Shown: positions 7,972-16,418 of the stretch, piece after piece
How positions within the stretch are numbered: the stretch's first letter is position 1
Layout of the letters: every line of letters starts with the position of its first letter
NCBI RefSeq assembly: GCF_011045125.1
Contig: NZ_JAAKZF010000046.1
Span: 1 to 45,180, forward strand
Length of the DNA stretch: 45,180 nucleotides
DNA from: Allomesorhizobium camelthorni
GTDB lineage: Bacteria > Pseudomonadota > Alphaproteobacteria > Rhizobiales > Rhizobiaceae
Direction of reading: 5' to 3'
Made by a program: the position numbers and the translations under genes
The notes under the pieces: model-generated
Database searches by the model: none
Told to the model about the DNA's origin: nothing
The model's input: the letters and a program-made list of their open reading frames with translations, nothing else

Positions 7972-8196
7972 ATGCCGCGAAGCGGAAACCTTTCGGGGGT
8001 GAACGGATCGTCACTTCTGCGAGAGAATCGCGGATGGACGCGGCCCGAAAATGATGCTAGCCGGTCGTTCCGATGGCAAAATGCTTCACACATATCCGGT
8101 TCGACCGACGACGAATGGGCGCCCGCGCTTGAGAAAGCGCTGATTGCGACGGGCTGCCGCGCGCAGCCGACCCATTCCCTCCTCGACCGGATGTGA
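7972..8196 (+). CDS. Possible small protein coupled to the GNAT gene
   Basis: An open frame of up to 74 codons ends with a TGA that overlaps the GTG start of the acetyltransferase as GTGA, the usual form of translational coupling. The last 30 residues (for example DDEWAPALEKAL) look protein-like. The first 40 look random, and no start codon has a Shine-Dalgarno sequence. It may be a real small protein starting internally, or the decayed 3' end of a former gene. No family is recognised. Confidence 0.25.
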   Translation: MPRSGNLSGVNGSSLLRENRGWTRPENDASRSFRWQNASHISGSTDDEWAPALEKALIATGCRAQPTHSLLDRM

Positions 8197-8726
8197 ACGA
8201 AATGAGTTTTGCCGACACGATCTATATGCCGGAGCAGCCGGCGCACGATTCCCAAATCGAAATCATCAACGCCGAGGCCTTCGGGCCGGGACGCTTCACG
8301 CGCGCCGCCTACAAGATACGCGAAGGCGGGCCGCATGAGCGCAGCCTGTCTTTCGTGGCGATGCATGACGGCGCAGTCATAGCATCGGTTCGCATGACGC
8401 GGATCGCGGCGGGCGCAGGGCGCGCTTTGCTGCTCGGCCCGCTGGCGGTGCGCCCGGCCTACAAGAACATCGGCATCGGCCGCAAGCTCGTGGCGATGGG
8501 GCTGGAGGCGACGAAAAATTCGGGCGCAGGCGCGGTAGTACTCGTAGGCGACGAACCCTATTACGGGCCGCTCGGCTTCAAGAGGATCCCGCGCGGCCAG
8601 ATCTCGATGCCGCGCCCTGTCGATCTCGATCGGCTGCTGGCGGTGGAATTCACGCCCGGCGCTGTTGCTGCGCTGACCGGCGAAGTCTCGCATGCCGACC
8701 GGGTAAGAGACCTTGAGAAAGCGTAG
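8193..8726 (+). CDS. GNAT family N-acetyltransferase
   Basis: A 177-residue acetyl-CoA-dependent N-acetyltransferase of the YhbS-like group. The acetyl-CoA-binding core is LGPLAVRPAYKNIGIGRKLV (about 87-106), followed by the beta-strand VVLVGDEPYYGPLGF that is typical of this subgroup. The acceptor substrate is unknown. The start is either GTG 8193, which overlaps the stop of the small frame before it, or ATG 8202. Neither has a clear Shine-Dalgarno sequence. Confidence 0.88.
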   Translation: MNEMSFADTIYMPEQPAHDSQIEIINAEAFGPGRFTRAAYKIREGGPHERSLSFVAMHDGAVIASVRMTRIAAGAGRALLLGPLAVRPAYKNIGIGRKLVAMGLEATKNSGAGAVVLVGDEPYYGPLGFKRIPRGQISMPRPVDLDRLLAVEFTPGAVAALTGEVSHADRVRDLEKA

Positions 8727-8795
8727 GCAGTTGCGCCGTAGTAGCCGCCTCCCTAGCATGCAAAAACACAGAAAATACAAATAGGGGAGCCGTTC

Positions 8796-9557
8796 ATGAA
8801 ACCGCAGGAACAAACCGCAATCGTCACGGGCGGCGGCTCGGGGTTGGGCGAGGCGACGGCTCGCGCGTTGGCTGCGGCAGGCGCGAAAGTCGCCGTGCTC
8901 GACATCGGCATGGAACGCGCGGCGATAGTCGCCCGCGAGATCGGCGGCGTCGCCATCCGCTGCGATGTGAGCAGCGCCGAGGGCGCCGAGGCGGCGATTG
9001 CGGAGGCGGCGCAGGCGCTCGGCGAACCGCGTATCCTGGTCAATTGCGCCGGTGTCGCCATCGGCGCCAAGACGCTGGGCAAGGACGGCCCGCACCCGCT
9101 CGACAGCTATCGCCGGGTGATCGAAGTCAACCTCATCGGCACCTTCAACATGACCCGCCTGGTTGCCGACCGCATGGCGAAGCAGGAGCCGCTGGAAGGC
9201 GGCGAGCGCGGCGTGATCGTCAACACCGCGTCGGTCGCGGCTTTCGATGGGCAGATCGGCCAAGCCGCCTATTCCTCGTCCAAAGGTGGCGTGGTCGCCA
9301 TGACGCTGCCGGTGGCGCGCGATCTTGCCCGCTCCGGCATCCGCGTGATGACCATCGCACCCGGCATCTTCAAGACGCCGATGCTGATGGGCATGCCGCA
9401 GGAGGTGCAGGATTCGCTCGGCGCGTCCGTGCCCTTCCCGCCACGCCTCGGCGAGCCGTCCGAATATGCCGCGCTGGCGCTGCACATCGTCGAGAACCAG
9501 ATGCTGAACGGCGAGGTGATCCGTCTCGACGGCGCGATCCGTATGGCGCCGAAGTAG
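8796..9557 (+). CDS. SDR family dehydrogenase, 3-hydroxyacyl-CoA type
   Basis: A 253-residue short-chain dehydrogenase. It has the nucleotide-binding TGGGSGLG (11-18), Asp at the end of the second strand (VAVLDIG, favouring NAD), NCAGV (about 84-88), the catalytic Ser in NTASVAAF and YSSSK (about 158-162). The sequence closely follows 3-hydroxyacyl-CoA dehydrogenase type 2 (HSD10-like), including the PGIFKTPML segment, so oxidation of 3-hydroxyacyl-CoA in fatty-acid or branched-chain acyl degradation is likely. AGGGGAG precedes the ATG. It is the first gene of a three-gene run with the racemase and the HugZ-like protein. Confidence 0.9.
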   Translation: MKPQEQTAIVTGGGSGLGEATARALAAAGAKVAVLDIGMERAAIVAREIGGVAIRCDVSSAEGAEAAIAEAAQALGEPRILVNCAGVAIGAKTLGKDGPHPLDSYRRVIEVNLIGTFNMTRLVADRMAKQEPLEGGERGVIVNTASVAAFDGQIGQAAYSSSKGGVVAMTLPVARDLARSGIRVMTIAPGIFKTPMLMGMPQEVQDSLGASVPFPPRLGEPSEYAALALHIVENQMLNGEVIRLDGAIRMAPK

Positions 9558-9576
9558 AGGCTGGACAGCCGAAACC

Positions 9577-10749
9577 ATGGGTGACGGCAGCAGCAGCGAT
9601 GCAAAACCCGGCCCGCTCGCCGGGCTGACGATCGTCGAGATGGCGGGGCTGGGTCCGGCGCCGCTGGCCGCGCTGATGCTTTCGGAAATGGGCGCGCACG
9701 TCATCCGCATTGAGCGCATGGCGAGCGGCAAGGCATTTCTGGCGCTGCCGCCCGAACACGATCTCGACCGCCACGGCCGTTCCATCCTCAAGCTCGACCT
9801 GAAACGATCCGAGGGCATAGGGCTCGTCCTGCGGCTTCTCGAAAAGGCGGATGTGCTGATCGAGGGGTTCCGGCCGGGCGTGATGGAGCGGCTGGGCATC
9901 GGTCCGCAAGAGGCGCAGCGCCGCAATCCCAAGCTGATCTACGCCAGGATGACCGGGTTCGGACAGGAAGGCCCGCTCGCCGGCCGCGCCGGACACGATC
10001 TCACCTATCTTGCCTATAGCGGGGTGCTGCACGCCATCGGCCCTCGCGAGGGCAAGCCGGTGCCGCCTCTCAACCTTGTCGGCGACTATGGCGGCGGCAC
10101 GATGTTCCTGATTGCCGGCATATTGGCGGCGCTGGTCGAGGCGTCGCGGTCCGGCAAGGGCCAGGTGGTCGACGCCGCGATGGTGGACGGCGCATCCATG
10201 CTGGCTGCGCCCTTCTTCGCCTTCATGGCCGCCGGCTTCTGGACCAACCGGCGCGGCTCCAATCTGCTCGATTCGGGCGCACCCTTCTACGACACCTACC
10301 GAACCTCCGACGGCAAGCATGTCGCGGTTGCCTGCCTGGAGCCGCAGTTCTTTGCCGAATTCGCCAAATTGCTGCCGCTGGAGCAGCGTTTTGCGGCCGC
10401 TCAGTACGACAGGTCGATGTGGGACGGCATGCGCGAGGCGATCACCCGGCGCATCGGCGAAAAGACCCGTGACGAATGGGCTGCCTTGTTCGAGAACACC
10501 GACGCCTGCGTGGCCCCGGTGCTTTCTTTCTGCGAAGCGCCGCAGCACCCGCACAACCTTGCGCGGGGCGTACATGTGAGGGCGGGAACGCTGGATCGCC
10601 CTGCCCCCGCGCCGCGTTTTTCGCGCACGCCCTCCGAGACCGCCGCGCCACCGTCCGACGAGGAGAACACGGCAGCGGTGCTGGAGCGCCTGGGAATTTC
10701 GCCTGATGACATCGAGGCCCTTGCCAAGGCGGGTATTGTCGGAGGATAA
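9577..10749 (+). CDS. CaiB/BaiF-family racemase (alpha-methylacyl-CoA racemase-like)
   Basis: A 390-residue family III CoA-transferase-fold protein. The motifs GHDLTYLAYSG (near 138) and LVGDYGGG (near 166) carry the His and Asp that act as acid/base pair in alpha-methylacyl-CoA racemase. GAPFYDTYRTSDGKHVAV follows as in that subgroup, so epimerisation of 2-methylacyl-CoA thioesters fits better than CoA transfer. It lies 19 bases after the 3-hydroxyacyl-CoA dehydrogenase, which supports a shared role in breakdown of methyl-branched acyl-CoAs. Confidence 0.87.
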   Translation: MGDGSSSDAKPGPLAGLTIVEMAGLGPAPLAALMLSEMGAHVIRIERMASGKAFLALPPEHDLDRHGRSILKLDLKRSEGIGLVLRLLEKADVLIEGFRPGVMERLGIGPQEAQRRNPKLIYARMTGFGQEGPLAGRAGHDLTYLAYSGVLHAIGPREGKPVPPLNLVGDYGGGTMFLIAGILAALVEASRSGKGQVVDAAMVDGASMLAAPFFAFMAAGFWTNRRGSNLLDSGAPFYDTYRTSDGKHVAVACLEPQFFAEFAKLLPLEQRFAAAQYDRSMWDGMREAITRRIGEKTRDEWAALFENTDACVAPVLSFCEAPQHPHNLARGVHVRAGTLDRPAPAPRFSRTPSETAAPPSDEENTAAVLERLGISPDDIEALAKAGIVGG

Positions 10750-10785
10750 CTGGACAAAGCTCATCAACATTGATGAAGGCCGGCA

Positions 10786-11580
10786 TTGGAAAAGACCAAG
10801 GATGTCATCAGGCCGACGGATGCGGATGCGATCCGGCTGGCCAGGACGCTGATCCGGTCGGCACGCTACGGCGCCATCGCCGTGCTGGATCCGGAGACCG
10901 GCGCGCCGCTGGCGAGCCGCGTCGGCGTCGCGACAGACATTGACGGCTCGCCGCTCATCCTGGTTTCGATGCTGTCGGCCCATACCCGCGCCATCATCGC
11001 CGATCCGCGCTGTTCGCTGCTGCTCGGCGAGCCTGGCAAGGGCGATCCTCTCGCGCACCCACGCATCACGTTGGTTTGCCGCGCAGGGCGCCTCGAACGC
11101 GACACGCCGCAGCAGGCGCGCGCCGAGCGGCGCTACCTCAACCGCAACCCGAAGGCGCAGCTCTATGTCGGGCTCGGCGACTTCTCGCTGTTCCGGCTCG
11201 AAATCGAATGCGGCAGCCTGAATGGCGGCTTCGGCAAGGCCTACAATCTGACGGCCGCGGATCTGCTGACCGACAGCCCGGCGCTCGACGCGCTCGCTGA
11301 GAGCGAGCAGTCGGCGCTCGACCACATGAATGCCGACCATCTCGACGCCATCAGCGTCTATGCCCGGCATTTCGCCAACGCATCCGGCGAGGGATGGCGG
11401 GTCACCGGTTTCGACGCCGACGGCGTGGACATCGCCTCCGGCGACGAGGTCCGGCGGATATTCTTCCCGCAACCGCTTTCGGATGCGGGCGAACTCAGGA
11501 AAATCCTGGTGGAAATGGCCAAGGCGGGAAGGGCCGCGCTGGGAGTTGGAGTTAGAGAGGAGACGTCCGTGCCACCTTGA
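10786..11580 (+). CDS. HugZ-like heme/flavin-binding split-barrel protein
   Basis: A 264-residue protein with a pyridoxamine-phosphate-oxidase-like split beta-barrel (about 20-160) followed by a DUF2470-type domain containing DHMNADHLDAI near 180-190. This architecture is that of HugZ-like proteins, some of which bind or degrade heme. Whether this one binds heme is not shown. The apparent start is TTG 10786 with AAGG upstream, and no ATG is available nearby. It sits 36 bases behind the racemase gene and is probably cotranscribed, although the link to acyl-CoA metabolism is unclear. Confidence 0.8.
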   Translation: MEKTKDVIRPTDADAIRLARTLIRSARYGAIAVLDPETGAPLASRVGVATDIDGSPLILVSMLSAHTRAIIADPRCSLLLGEPGKGDPLAHPRITLVCRAGRLERDTPQQARAERRYLNRNPKAQLYVGLGDFSLFRLEIECGSLNGGFGKAYNLTAADLLTDSPALDALAESEQSALDHMNADHLDAISVYARHFANASGEGWRVTGFDADGVDIASGDEVRRIFFPQPLSDAGELRKILVEMAKAGRAALGVGVREETSVPP

Positions 11581-11712
11581 GATTTGCGTCGAATGCTTCT
11601 AGGTTGAATCAGTAATGGCCGGATGATTCAGAGCGCGCTGCGCACGTCCGGCTTGGCTTTCCGACGTTATTGCCCCCATGGCGTCTGAAATGAGCAAAGA
11701 TTGTGGGGCATC

Positions 11713-12057
11713 ATGATTTCGAAACAGCTTATCGCGAACGCCGAGCAAGCCGCGGCACTGCTGACGCTGCTCGGCAATGAGAAGCGGCTGGTGATCGTGA
11801 GCCATCTGCTCGAAGGCGAGATGTCGGTCGGCGCGATCGCCCAAAAGGTTTCTCTCAGCCAATCGGCCCTTTCGCAGCACCTGGCGAAGCTGCGCAGCGT
11901 CCATCTGGTCGAGACGCGCCGCGACCGCCAGATGATCTACTACTCCTGCCGCTCCGACGCAGTGCGTCAGCTCCTGGGCACGCTGGACGGGATTTTCAGC
12001 TTCAAGGCCAACGGCAAGCACTCGGAGCGCCTGGAGCACCAGTTGGCGGAGACTTGA
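11713..12057 (+). CDS. ArsR-family regulator, NolR-like
   Basis: A 114-residue winged-helix repressor. The recognition region SLSQSALSQHLAKLR (about 46-62) and the wing VETRRDRQMIYYSCRSD match NolR, the rhizobial repressor of nodulation and core genes, more than metal-sensing ArsR proteins. It has only one cysteine and no ELCV metal motif, so it is unlikely to sense metal through the classic thiolate site. ATG 11713 is preferred over the upstream TTG at 11701. It is monocistronic and no target operator was identified. Confidence 0.8.
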   Translation: MISKQLIANAEQAAALLTLLGNEKRLVIVSHLLEGEMSVGAIAQKVSLSQSALSQHLAKLRSVHLVETRRDRQMIYYSCRSDAVRQLLGTLDGIFSFKANGKHSERLEHQLAET

Positions 12058-12075
12058 CGCCGGCCGCGCATCGGC

Positions 12076-12159
12076 CCGAAAATAGGATTCGATTTTCGGA
12101 AAGCACGATGCGCGGATTCAAAGACTTGCAGAGTCCTTTGCGCGTCCCAACGGACGCGC
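12076..12159. repeat. REP-like double palindrome
   Basis: Two hairpins occur in tandem between genes: CCGAAAAT / ATTTTCGG (12076-12083 and 12092-12099) and GCGCGTCC / GGACGCGC (12140-12147 and 12152-12159). I recall this combination as a common dispersed intergenic element of Mesorhizobium genomes. Only one full copy is visible in this window, so the repeat status rests on recall. Confidence 0.5.
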
Positions 12160-12214
12160 GGCGCTGTGGGCCGACGCCGATTATCCGCCGGATGATCGCG
12201 CGCGAACATTTGGT

Positions 12215-13027
12215 ATGAACCCTGTCCACATCGCCGACCCGCAAGATCCGCGGGTCGCGCCCTATCTCGACATAAGGGAACGCGATCTTGCCGGAAGACA
12301 GGGCCGGTTCGTGGCCGAAGGCAAGGTCGTGCTGAACGTGCTGTTCTCGGCCCGGCGCTTTGCGGCCGAATCCGTTCTGGTGCTTGAAAGCCGCCTTCCC
12401 GGTCTTGCAGCCACCCTGGCGCTGGCCCCCGCCAACATGCCGGTCTATGTGGCGTCCGGCCCGGTGATGGACGCGATCGCGGGCTTCCACATCCATCGCG
12501 GTGTACTGGCCATCGGCCGCAAGCGGGCGCCGCAAGCGCCGGAGGAACTGCTTGACGAACTGCCCGAGCGGGCGCTGGTCGTCGTGCTGGTAGGCATCGC
12601 CAATCACGACAATGTCGGCGCGATATTCCGCAACGCGGCGGCGTTCGGGGCCGCTGCAGTGATCCTCGATGCGAGCTCCTGCGATCCGCTCTACCGCAAG
12701 GCGATCCGGGTTTCGGTCGGCGCCGTGCTCAAAATCCCCTTCGCGGTAGCGGACGATGCCGATGGCCTCGCCGACGCGATGGCGCGGCGCGGCTTCGAAC
12801 TCTACGGCCTCTCGCCACGAGGCAAAGCCGACCTGCGCGATGTCGAACGGCGCGGGCGAGCGGCGCTATGGTTCGGAGCCGAAGGCGAGGGCCTGCCGGA
12901 AAAGCTGCTTGCCCGCCTGAACACGGTGCGCATCGCAATGGCCGGCGGGTTCGACAGCCTGAACGTCGCCGCGGCTTCGGCGATCGCCCTGCACCAACTG
13001 GCAGAACTGGAGAAATCAGCCGGCTGA
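12215..13027 (+). CDS. SpoU/TrmH-family RNA 2'-O-methyltransferase
   Basis: A 270-residue SPOUT-fold methyltransferase that transfers a methyl group from S-adenosylmethionine to a ribose 2'-OH of RNA. Motif 1 NHDNVGAIFRNAAAFG (about 129-144), motif 2 ALWFGAEGEGLP (about 216-227) and motif 3 FDSLNVAAASAIAL (about 245-258) form the knotted cofactor site. An N-terminal L30e-like substrate-binding region occupies 1-110. The target nucleotide (rRNA or tRNA) cannot be told. Its 3' end overlaps the end of the convergent coiled-coil gene by 12 bases. Confidence 0.9.
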   Translation: MNPVHIADPQDPRVAPYLDIRERDLAGRQGRFVAEGKVVLNVLFSARRFAAESVLVLESRLPGLAATLALAPANMPVYVASGPVMDAIAGFHIHRGVLAIGRKRAPQAPEELLDELPERALVVVLVGIANHDNVGAIFRNAAAFGAAAVILDASSCDPLYRKAIRVSVGAVLKIPFAVADDADGLADAMARRGFELYGLSPRGKADLRDVERRGRAALWFGAEGEGLPEKLLARLNTVRIAMAGGFDSLNVAAASAIALHQLAELEKSAG

Positions 13028-14116
13028 CGCCGCTTTCTGCACGGCGCGCACGCGGTCGGCAAGGCTGGTCTTCTTGGCGCCGGCGCCCTGGCCGCTATCG
13101 GGCGTCGGCGACGACAGCGCCTTCGCGATCGGCGAGCCCTGCCCTTCGAGAACGCTGGTCAGATGCACCATCTGCGCCGCCAGCTCGCCTATCCGCTCAC
13201 GCAGCATTTCGTCATCGCCACCTTTGGCGGTTGCCGTCGCCTTGAGATCAGCCTTCAGCTTGCGGTTTTCGCGCGTCAGCGCCGTCAGGCGGCTTTCAAG
13301 CCGCTCGCGGCCGGCGGGCTTTTCGATCTTTTCGTTTTCCGCGGCGGTGGCGCGCGCCAGTTCCTCGCGCAGGCGCGCCAGTTCCTTTCCGCTGTGCTCC
13401 AGCTTTTCCTCGCGCTCGGCGAGTGTCGAAAGCATGCCGGCGATCTTCCTTTCGAGGCCGTCGACCTTCCGCGCCTCGGTCCTCAGCGCGTCGCGCAGCG
13501 TGGCGGCCTCGCGTTCCCTTTCCTGGTATCGCTTCTCCGCCTGCTCCGCCTTGCTCCTCAACTGGACGACTTCATTGCCGAGCTGCTCGTGTTCCGATTC
13601 CCGCGCCACCAGCTCGATCTGGCGGCTGCTCGAAGAGAAGCTGGCGTCGTCATACATGCGGCCTAGCTTTTCGATCTCCGCCGTCCGTTGCTTCAGCACA
13701 TTGTCGGTTTCGGCGAGCCTGGCCGACAGCCGCTGCATGTCGTTGCTTTGCTGCCGCAATTCGGTGCGCAGCGCTTCGCCGGCTGTTTCGAGCGCCGTTA
13801 TCTCGCGGTTCTTTTCGGTGATCACGGCGTTGAGCGCCTTGATCTCCTCGCGACCCCGGCCGATCTCGATGACTTGTGCCGCATTCTTCTCGCGAAGCGC
13901 CTGCGCGCTCATCTCGAGCCGCCGCGCCGACATGGCGAATTCCGCCCGCATCCGGTCCTTGTCGGCCTGGATCTCGTCGAGCGTCATCGGCATGGAGGCC
14001 TCGACGCGCTTGCGGGTCAGGTTGACGGCGCGCCGCCAGAACGCCGGCGCGGCCAGAAGCGCGAGAAAGCCGGCGGTGAGAAAGCCGAGTGCAAAGAACA
14101 GGATGGACTGGATCAC
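13016..14116 (-). CDS. Membrane-anchored coiled-coil protein
   Basis: A 366-residue protein with one N-terminal membrane segment (about 4-27) and then a long charged coiled coil from about 45 to 310, rich in Glu, Arg, Lys and Ala. It ends in a short basic tail (KKTSLADRVRAVQKA). I recognise it only as a conserved hypothetical protein of rhizobia. No enzymatic domain is visible. Such proteins are often structural or linked to the envelope, but that is inference. It overlaps the 3' end of the RNA methyltransferase gene tail-to-tail. Confidence 0.75.
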   Translation of the reverse strand: MIQSILFFALGFLTAGFLALLAAPAFWRRAVNLTRKRVEASMPMTLDEIQADKDRMRAEFAMSARRLEMSAQALREKNAAQVIEIGRGREEIKALNAVITEKNREITALETAGEALRTELRQQSNDMQRLSARLAETDNVLKQRTAEIEKLGRMYDDASFSSSSRQIELVARESEHEQLGNEVVQLRSKAEQAEKRYQEREREAATLRDALRTEARKVDGLERKIAGMLSTLAEREEKLEHSGKELARLREELARATAAENEKIEKPAGRERLESRLTALTRENRKLKADLKATATAKGGDDEMLRERIGELAAQMVHLTSVLEGQGSPIAKALSSPTPDSGQGAGAKKTSLADRVRAVQKAASAG

Positions 14117-14230
14117 GTCGGGTCACGAACTCTGGTTGGAGCGGCTTGCCGGCGCGCAAAACGCCGCCTCCGCGCTGCAACCAATATGCCGGAATGCCCG
14201 CCGGCGGCAACCGGCGCTCCGACCCGAGCG

Positions 14231-14812
14231 CTAGAACGGATTCCAGGTCGGCCTTTCCGTCAGCTTCAGGTAACCGACATTGATGCCGAGCCGCGCGCCG
14301 ACGCCGGTTCGCACCGGAACAAGCAGCATGTTGCCGTTCTTCAAGACGTTGAAGCCGACGCCCGCGACGACATAGGCCGAGCCGGCCACGCCCGCGAAGC
14401 GGTTATAGAGGTTCGGAACATCGTCGAGATTGTAGACCAGGATCATGTTGCGCGACCCTTGGCCGCCGAAATCCCAGCCCAGCGAGGGGCCCTGCCAGAA
14501 CACCTTATGGTCGCCGGCATTCTTGGTGTAGAGCGTGCCTTCGCCATAGGTCAGGCCGCCGACCAGTGCGCCGGAACCCTCCTCGCCCAGTATGTAGCCG
14601 TTGGGCAGGCCATAGGACGAGAATATCTTCTCGATAACGGTCGCAAGGCCGCCGGACGTCGCACCGAAGAAGCGGTGGCCGGAATCGACGATTTCCTGCG
14701 CGGAATATTCCTGCGCACGCAACTGGCCCGTCGAAACAGTCAGGATGCCTGTCAGTGCCAACAACAGCGCGGCAAGCCGGAGAACGCTCCGGTCGTAAAG
14801 TCGGGAAAACAT
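14231..14812 (-). CDS. eipA: EipA-like periplasmic protein (DUF1134)
   Basis: A ~193-residue secreted protein. A signal peptide (LRLAALLLALTGILTV, cleaved near QLRAQEY) is followed by the DUF1134 domain, a small beta-barrel with glycine-rich strands such as GEEGSGALVGGLTYGEG and SLGWDFGGQGSRN. In Brucella the homologue EipA supports envelope integrity, and its gene is reported as a direct CtrA target. Its position next to chpT and ctrA fits this. ATG 14812 is chosen because a signal peptide begins there and GGAG lies upstream. A longer frame to 14923 has no such support. Confidence 0.85.
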   Translation of the reverse strand: MFSRLYDRSVLRLAALLLALTGILTVSTGQLRAQEYSAQEIVDSGHRFFGATSGGLATVIEKIFSSYGLPNGYILGEEGSGALVGGLTYGEGTLYTKNAGDHKVFWQGPSLGWDFGGQGSRNMILVYNLDDVPNLYNRFAGVAGSAYVVAGVGFNVLKNGNMLLVPVRTGVGARLGINVGYLKLTERPTWNPF

Positions 14813-15147
14813 GCTTGCAAATCTCCGTCCGGGAGCGTTTTCGCCGACGCCTCGGCGCGCTGCAACTCTTTGGCGGTCGCTTGCCACGCCATTTACCAAA
14901 ACTATGCCGTAAATCTTTTCCAAGCATTAAGCCTTCATACGAAGATGGCGCTTCGGTGGCTTAACGACCCTTTTCGAAGGGCGGTTTTCGCCCTATGGAG
15001 CAACCGTTTAACGATGAACATTTCCTGATTTGTTGATGCGCGCGACAGCGCTGTGTAACGAGGAGGCGGGGTGGGACGGCCTGATTCGCCACCCGGTGCG
15101 ACAGAATTCGCTCGTGCCTCCATTTTAATTGCCGCAGGGATACATTG

Positions 15148-15777
15148 ATGGCCGAGCTTTTCACGCTTTCAGCAGCCGATCTGGCAGCACTTCTGTGCAG
15201 CCGCGTGTGCCACGACATCATTTCGCCGGTCGGCGCGATCAACAACGGACTGGAGCTGCTGGATGAGGGCGGCGCCGATGCCGACGCCATGCAGCTGATC
15301 CGCACCAGCGCCCGCAACGCCTCGGCGCGCCTGCAATTTGCCCGCATCGCCTTCGGCGCCGCCGGTTCCGCCGGCATGGTCATCGACACCGGTGATGCGG
15401 AAGCCGTCGCCACCGCTTTCCTGCGCAACGAAAAGCCCGAGCTCACATGGTCCGGCCGCCGCGCGCTCCTGCCCAAGAACAAGGTCAAGCTGCTGTTAAA
15501 CCTGATCCTGGTGGCGCTGGCGGCCATTCCGCGCGGCGGAAAGATCGGCGTGACGCTGGACGATGTCGAGACGGAGCCGAAATTCCAGATTTCGGCCTCG
15601 GGGCCGATGCTGCGCGTGCCGCCGAAATTCCTCGAACTGCATTCCGGGCAAAAGCCGGAGGAACCGATCGACGCGCATTCGGTGCAGCCTTACTATACGC
15701 TGCTTCTGGCGCGCGAATCAGGCATGGAGATTTCGATCCACGCCACGGCCGAAGAGATCGTCTTCACGGCCGCCTGA
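15148..15777 (+). CDS. chpT: Histidine phosphotransferase ChpT
   Basis: ChpT relays phosphate from the hybrid kinase CckA to CtrA and CpdR in the alphaproteobacterial cell-cycle circuit. The 209-residue protein has a DHp-like helix with the phospho-accepting His22 in VCHDIISPVGAINNGLELL and a degenerate ATPase-like C-terminal domain that does not bind ATP. The motif and length match ChpT. The start ATG 15148 has AGGGA upstream, and a TTG lies one codon earlier. It is followed by a single-domain response regulator and then, convergently, ctrA itself, so the donor and target are neighbours. Confidence 0.93.
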   Translation: MAELFTLSAADLAALLCSRVCHDIISPVGAINNGLELLDEGGADADAMQLIRTSARNASARLQFARIAFGAAGSAGMVIDTGDAEAVATAFLRNEKPELTWSGRRALLPKNKVKLLLNLILVALAAIPRGGKIGVTLDDVETEPKFQISASGPMLRVPPKFLELHSGQKPEEPIDAHSVQPYYTLLLARESGMEISIHATAEEIVFTAA

Positions 15778-15811
15778 TCAGCGCTCGCCGCCGTTTCGTC
15801 ACGACGCGGCT

Positions 15812-15826
15812 TTACCCTAAGTTTAC
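15812..15826 (+). promoter_or_regulatory. TTAC-N7-TTAC dyad upstream of the response regulator
   Basis: TTACCCTAAGTTTAC lies 136 bases before the response regulator start. It differs from the CtrA consensus by one base per half-site and is nearly identical to an element upstream of sciP. It may be a degenerate CtrA box or another operator. Confidence 0.35.
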
Positions 15827-15962
15827 CTAACCTTTTGTCCGGTTCTTTACCGGGTTGGGATATCGTCCGACGGTCAAAACCGCTGCCTGGCCTGGTCGCG
15901 GGTAGGTTTGCTGGCCGAAGAGTCCGCGACTTTTCGGGATCATGCTCAAAGGGGACCGTGTC

Positions 15963-16331
15963 ATGAAACGCTGCATGTTCGTCGACGATTCCAGCGTGAT
16001 CCGCAAGGTCGCCAAGCGCATATTGGGCGGTCCGGAGATGGTGGTGATCGAAGCGGCGACCGGCCTCGACGCCATCGAAATGTGCGCGGCCGACATGCCC
16101 GACATCATCGTGGTCGATGGCTCCCTGCCCGATATGCCGACTTCCGAAGTGATCAGCCGCATTCGCGCCATCGAAAGCCCGGTCAAGCCGCAGATTGCGG
16201 TTTGCCTGATCGAGATCGACGTCGGCGCCATCATGCGCGCCAAACGCGCCGGCGCTCAGGGCTACATACTTAAGCCGTTCACCCGGCCGCAGTTGCTGGA
16301 GCGCTTTCGCAGTCTCCAGGCAGCCGCCTGA
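15963..16331 (+). CDS. Single-domain response regulator
   Basis: A 122-residue stand-alone receiver domain. The acidic pocket is Asp8-Asp9, the phospho-acceptor is Asp52 in VVDGSLPD and the conserved Lys is Lys104 in ILKPF. The Thr/Ser that normally follows the fourth strand seems to be replaced by Leu82 in AVCLIEID, so the switch mechanism may be unusual. It is neither DivK nor CpdR by sequence. The position directly after chpT suggests that it could receive or drain phosphate from ChpT, which is inference. ATG 15963 has AAAGGGG upstream. An earlier in-frame ATG at 15942 is less likely. Confidence 0.85.
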   Translation: MKRCMFVDDSSVIRKVAKRILGGPEMVVIEAATGLDAIEMCAADMPDIIVVDGSLPDMPTSEVISRIRAIESPVKPQIAVCLIEIDVGAIMRAKRAGAQGYILKPFTRPQLLERFRSLQAAA

Positions 16332-16337
16332 GAAAGC

Positions 16338-16403
16338 GAATAGCGAGTAGTAAGTAGCGAATAGAAAAACGGCGAGCAAAGGTTCACCCTCTACTCGCTA
16401 TTC
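16338..16403. terminator. Inverted repeat between convergent RR and ctrA genes
   Basis: GAATAGCGAGTAG (16338-16350) and CTACTCGCTATTC (16391-16403) form a perfect 13-bp inverted repeat with a 40-base loop, located between two convergent stop codons. The loop and flank carry further near-repeats (AGTAGCGAATAG, TTCACTATTCC). It probably acts as a bidirectional terminator, or it is a dispersed element serving as one. Confidence 0.6.
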
Positions 16404-16418
16404 ACTATTCCCTGGTAA

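Noticed and set aside
7932-9932. Upstream extension of the glutathionyl-hydroquinone reductase frame to nearly 1000 codons
   Set aside because: The extension is antisense to the GNAT, SDR and racemase genes. The family N-terminus and a good ribosome binding site fix the start at 7931.
9370-11472. 700-codon open frame antisense to the racemase and HugZ-like genes
   Set aside because: Covers two well-supported genes on the plus strand and shows no domain.
14812-14964. CtrA box upstream of eipA
   Set aside because: Only isolated TTAA half-sites (14927-14930 and 14961-14964) occur, without the seven-base spacing, so I did not annotate a site despite the known regulation in Brucella.
13074-15028. 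Plus-strand open frames of about 386 and 446 codons opposite the coiled-coil and eipA genes
   Set aside because: Composition (Ser/Arg-rich or Arg/Ala-rich) reflects the complementary coiled coil. Both frames run across two genes.
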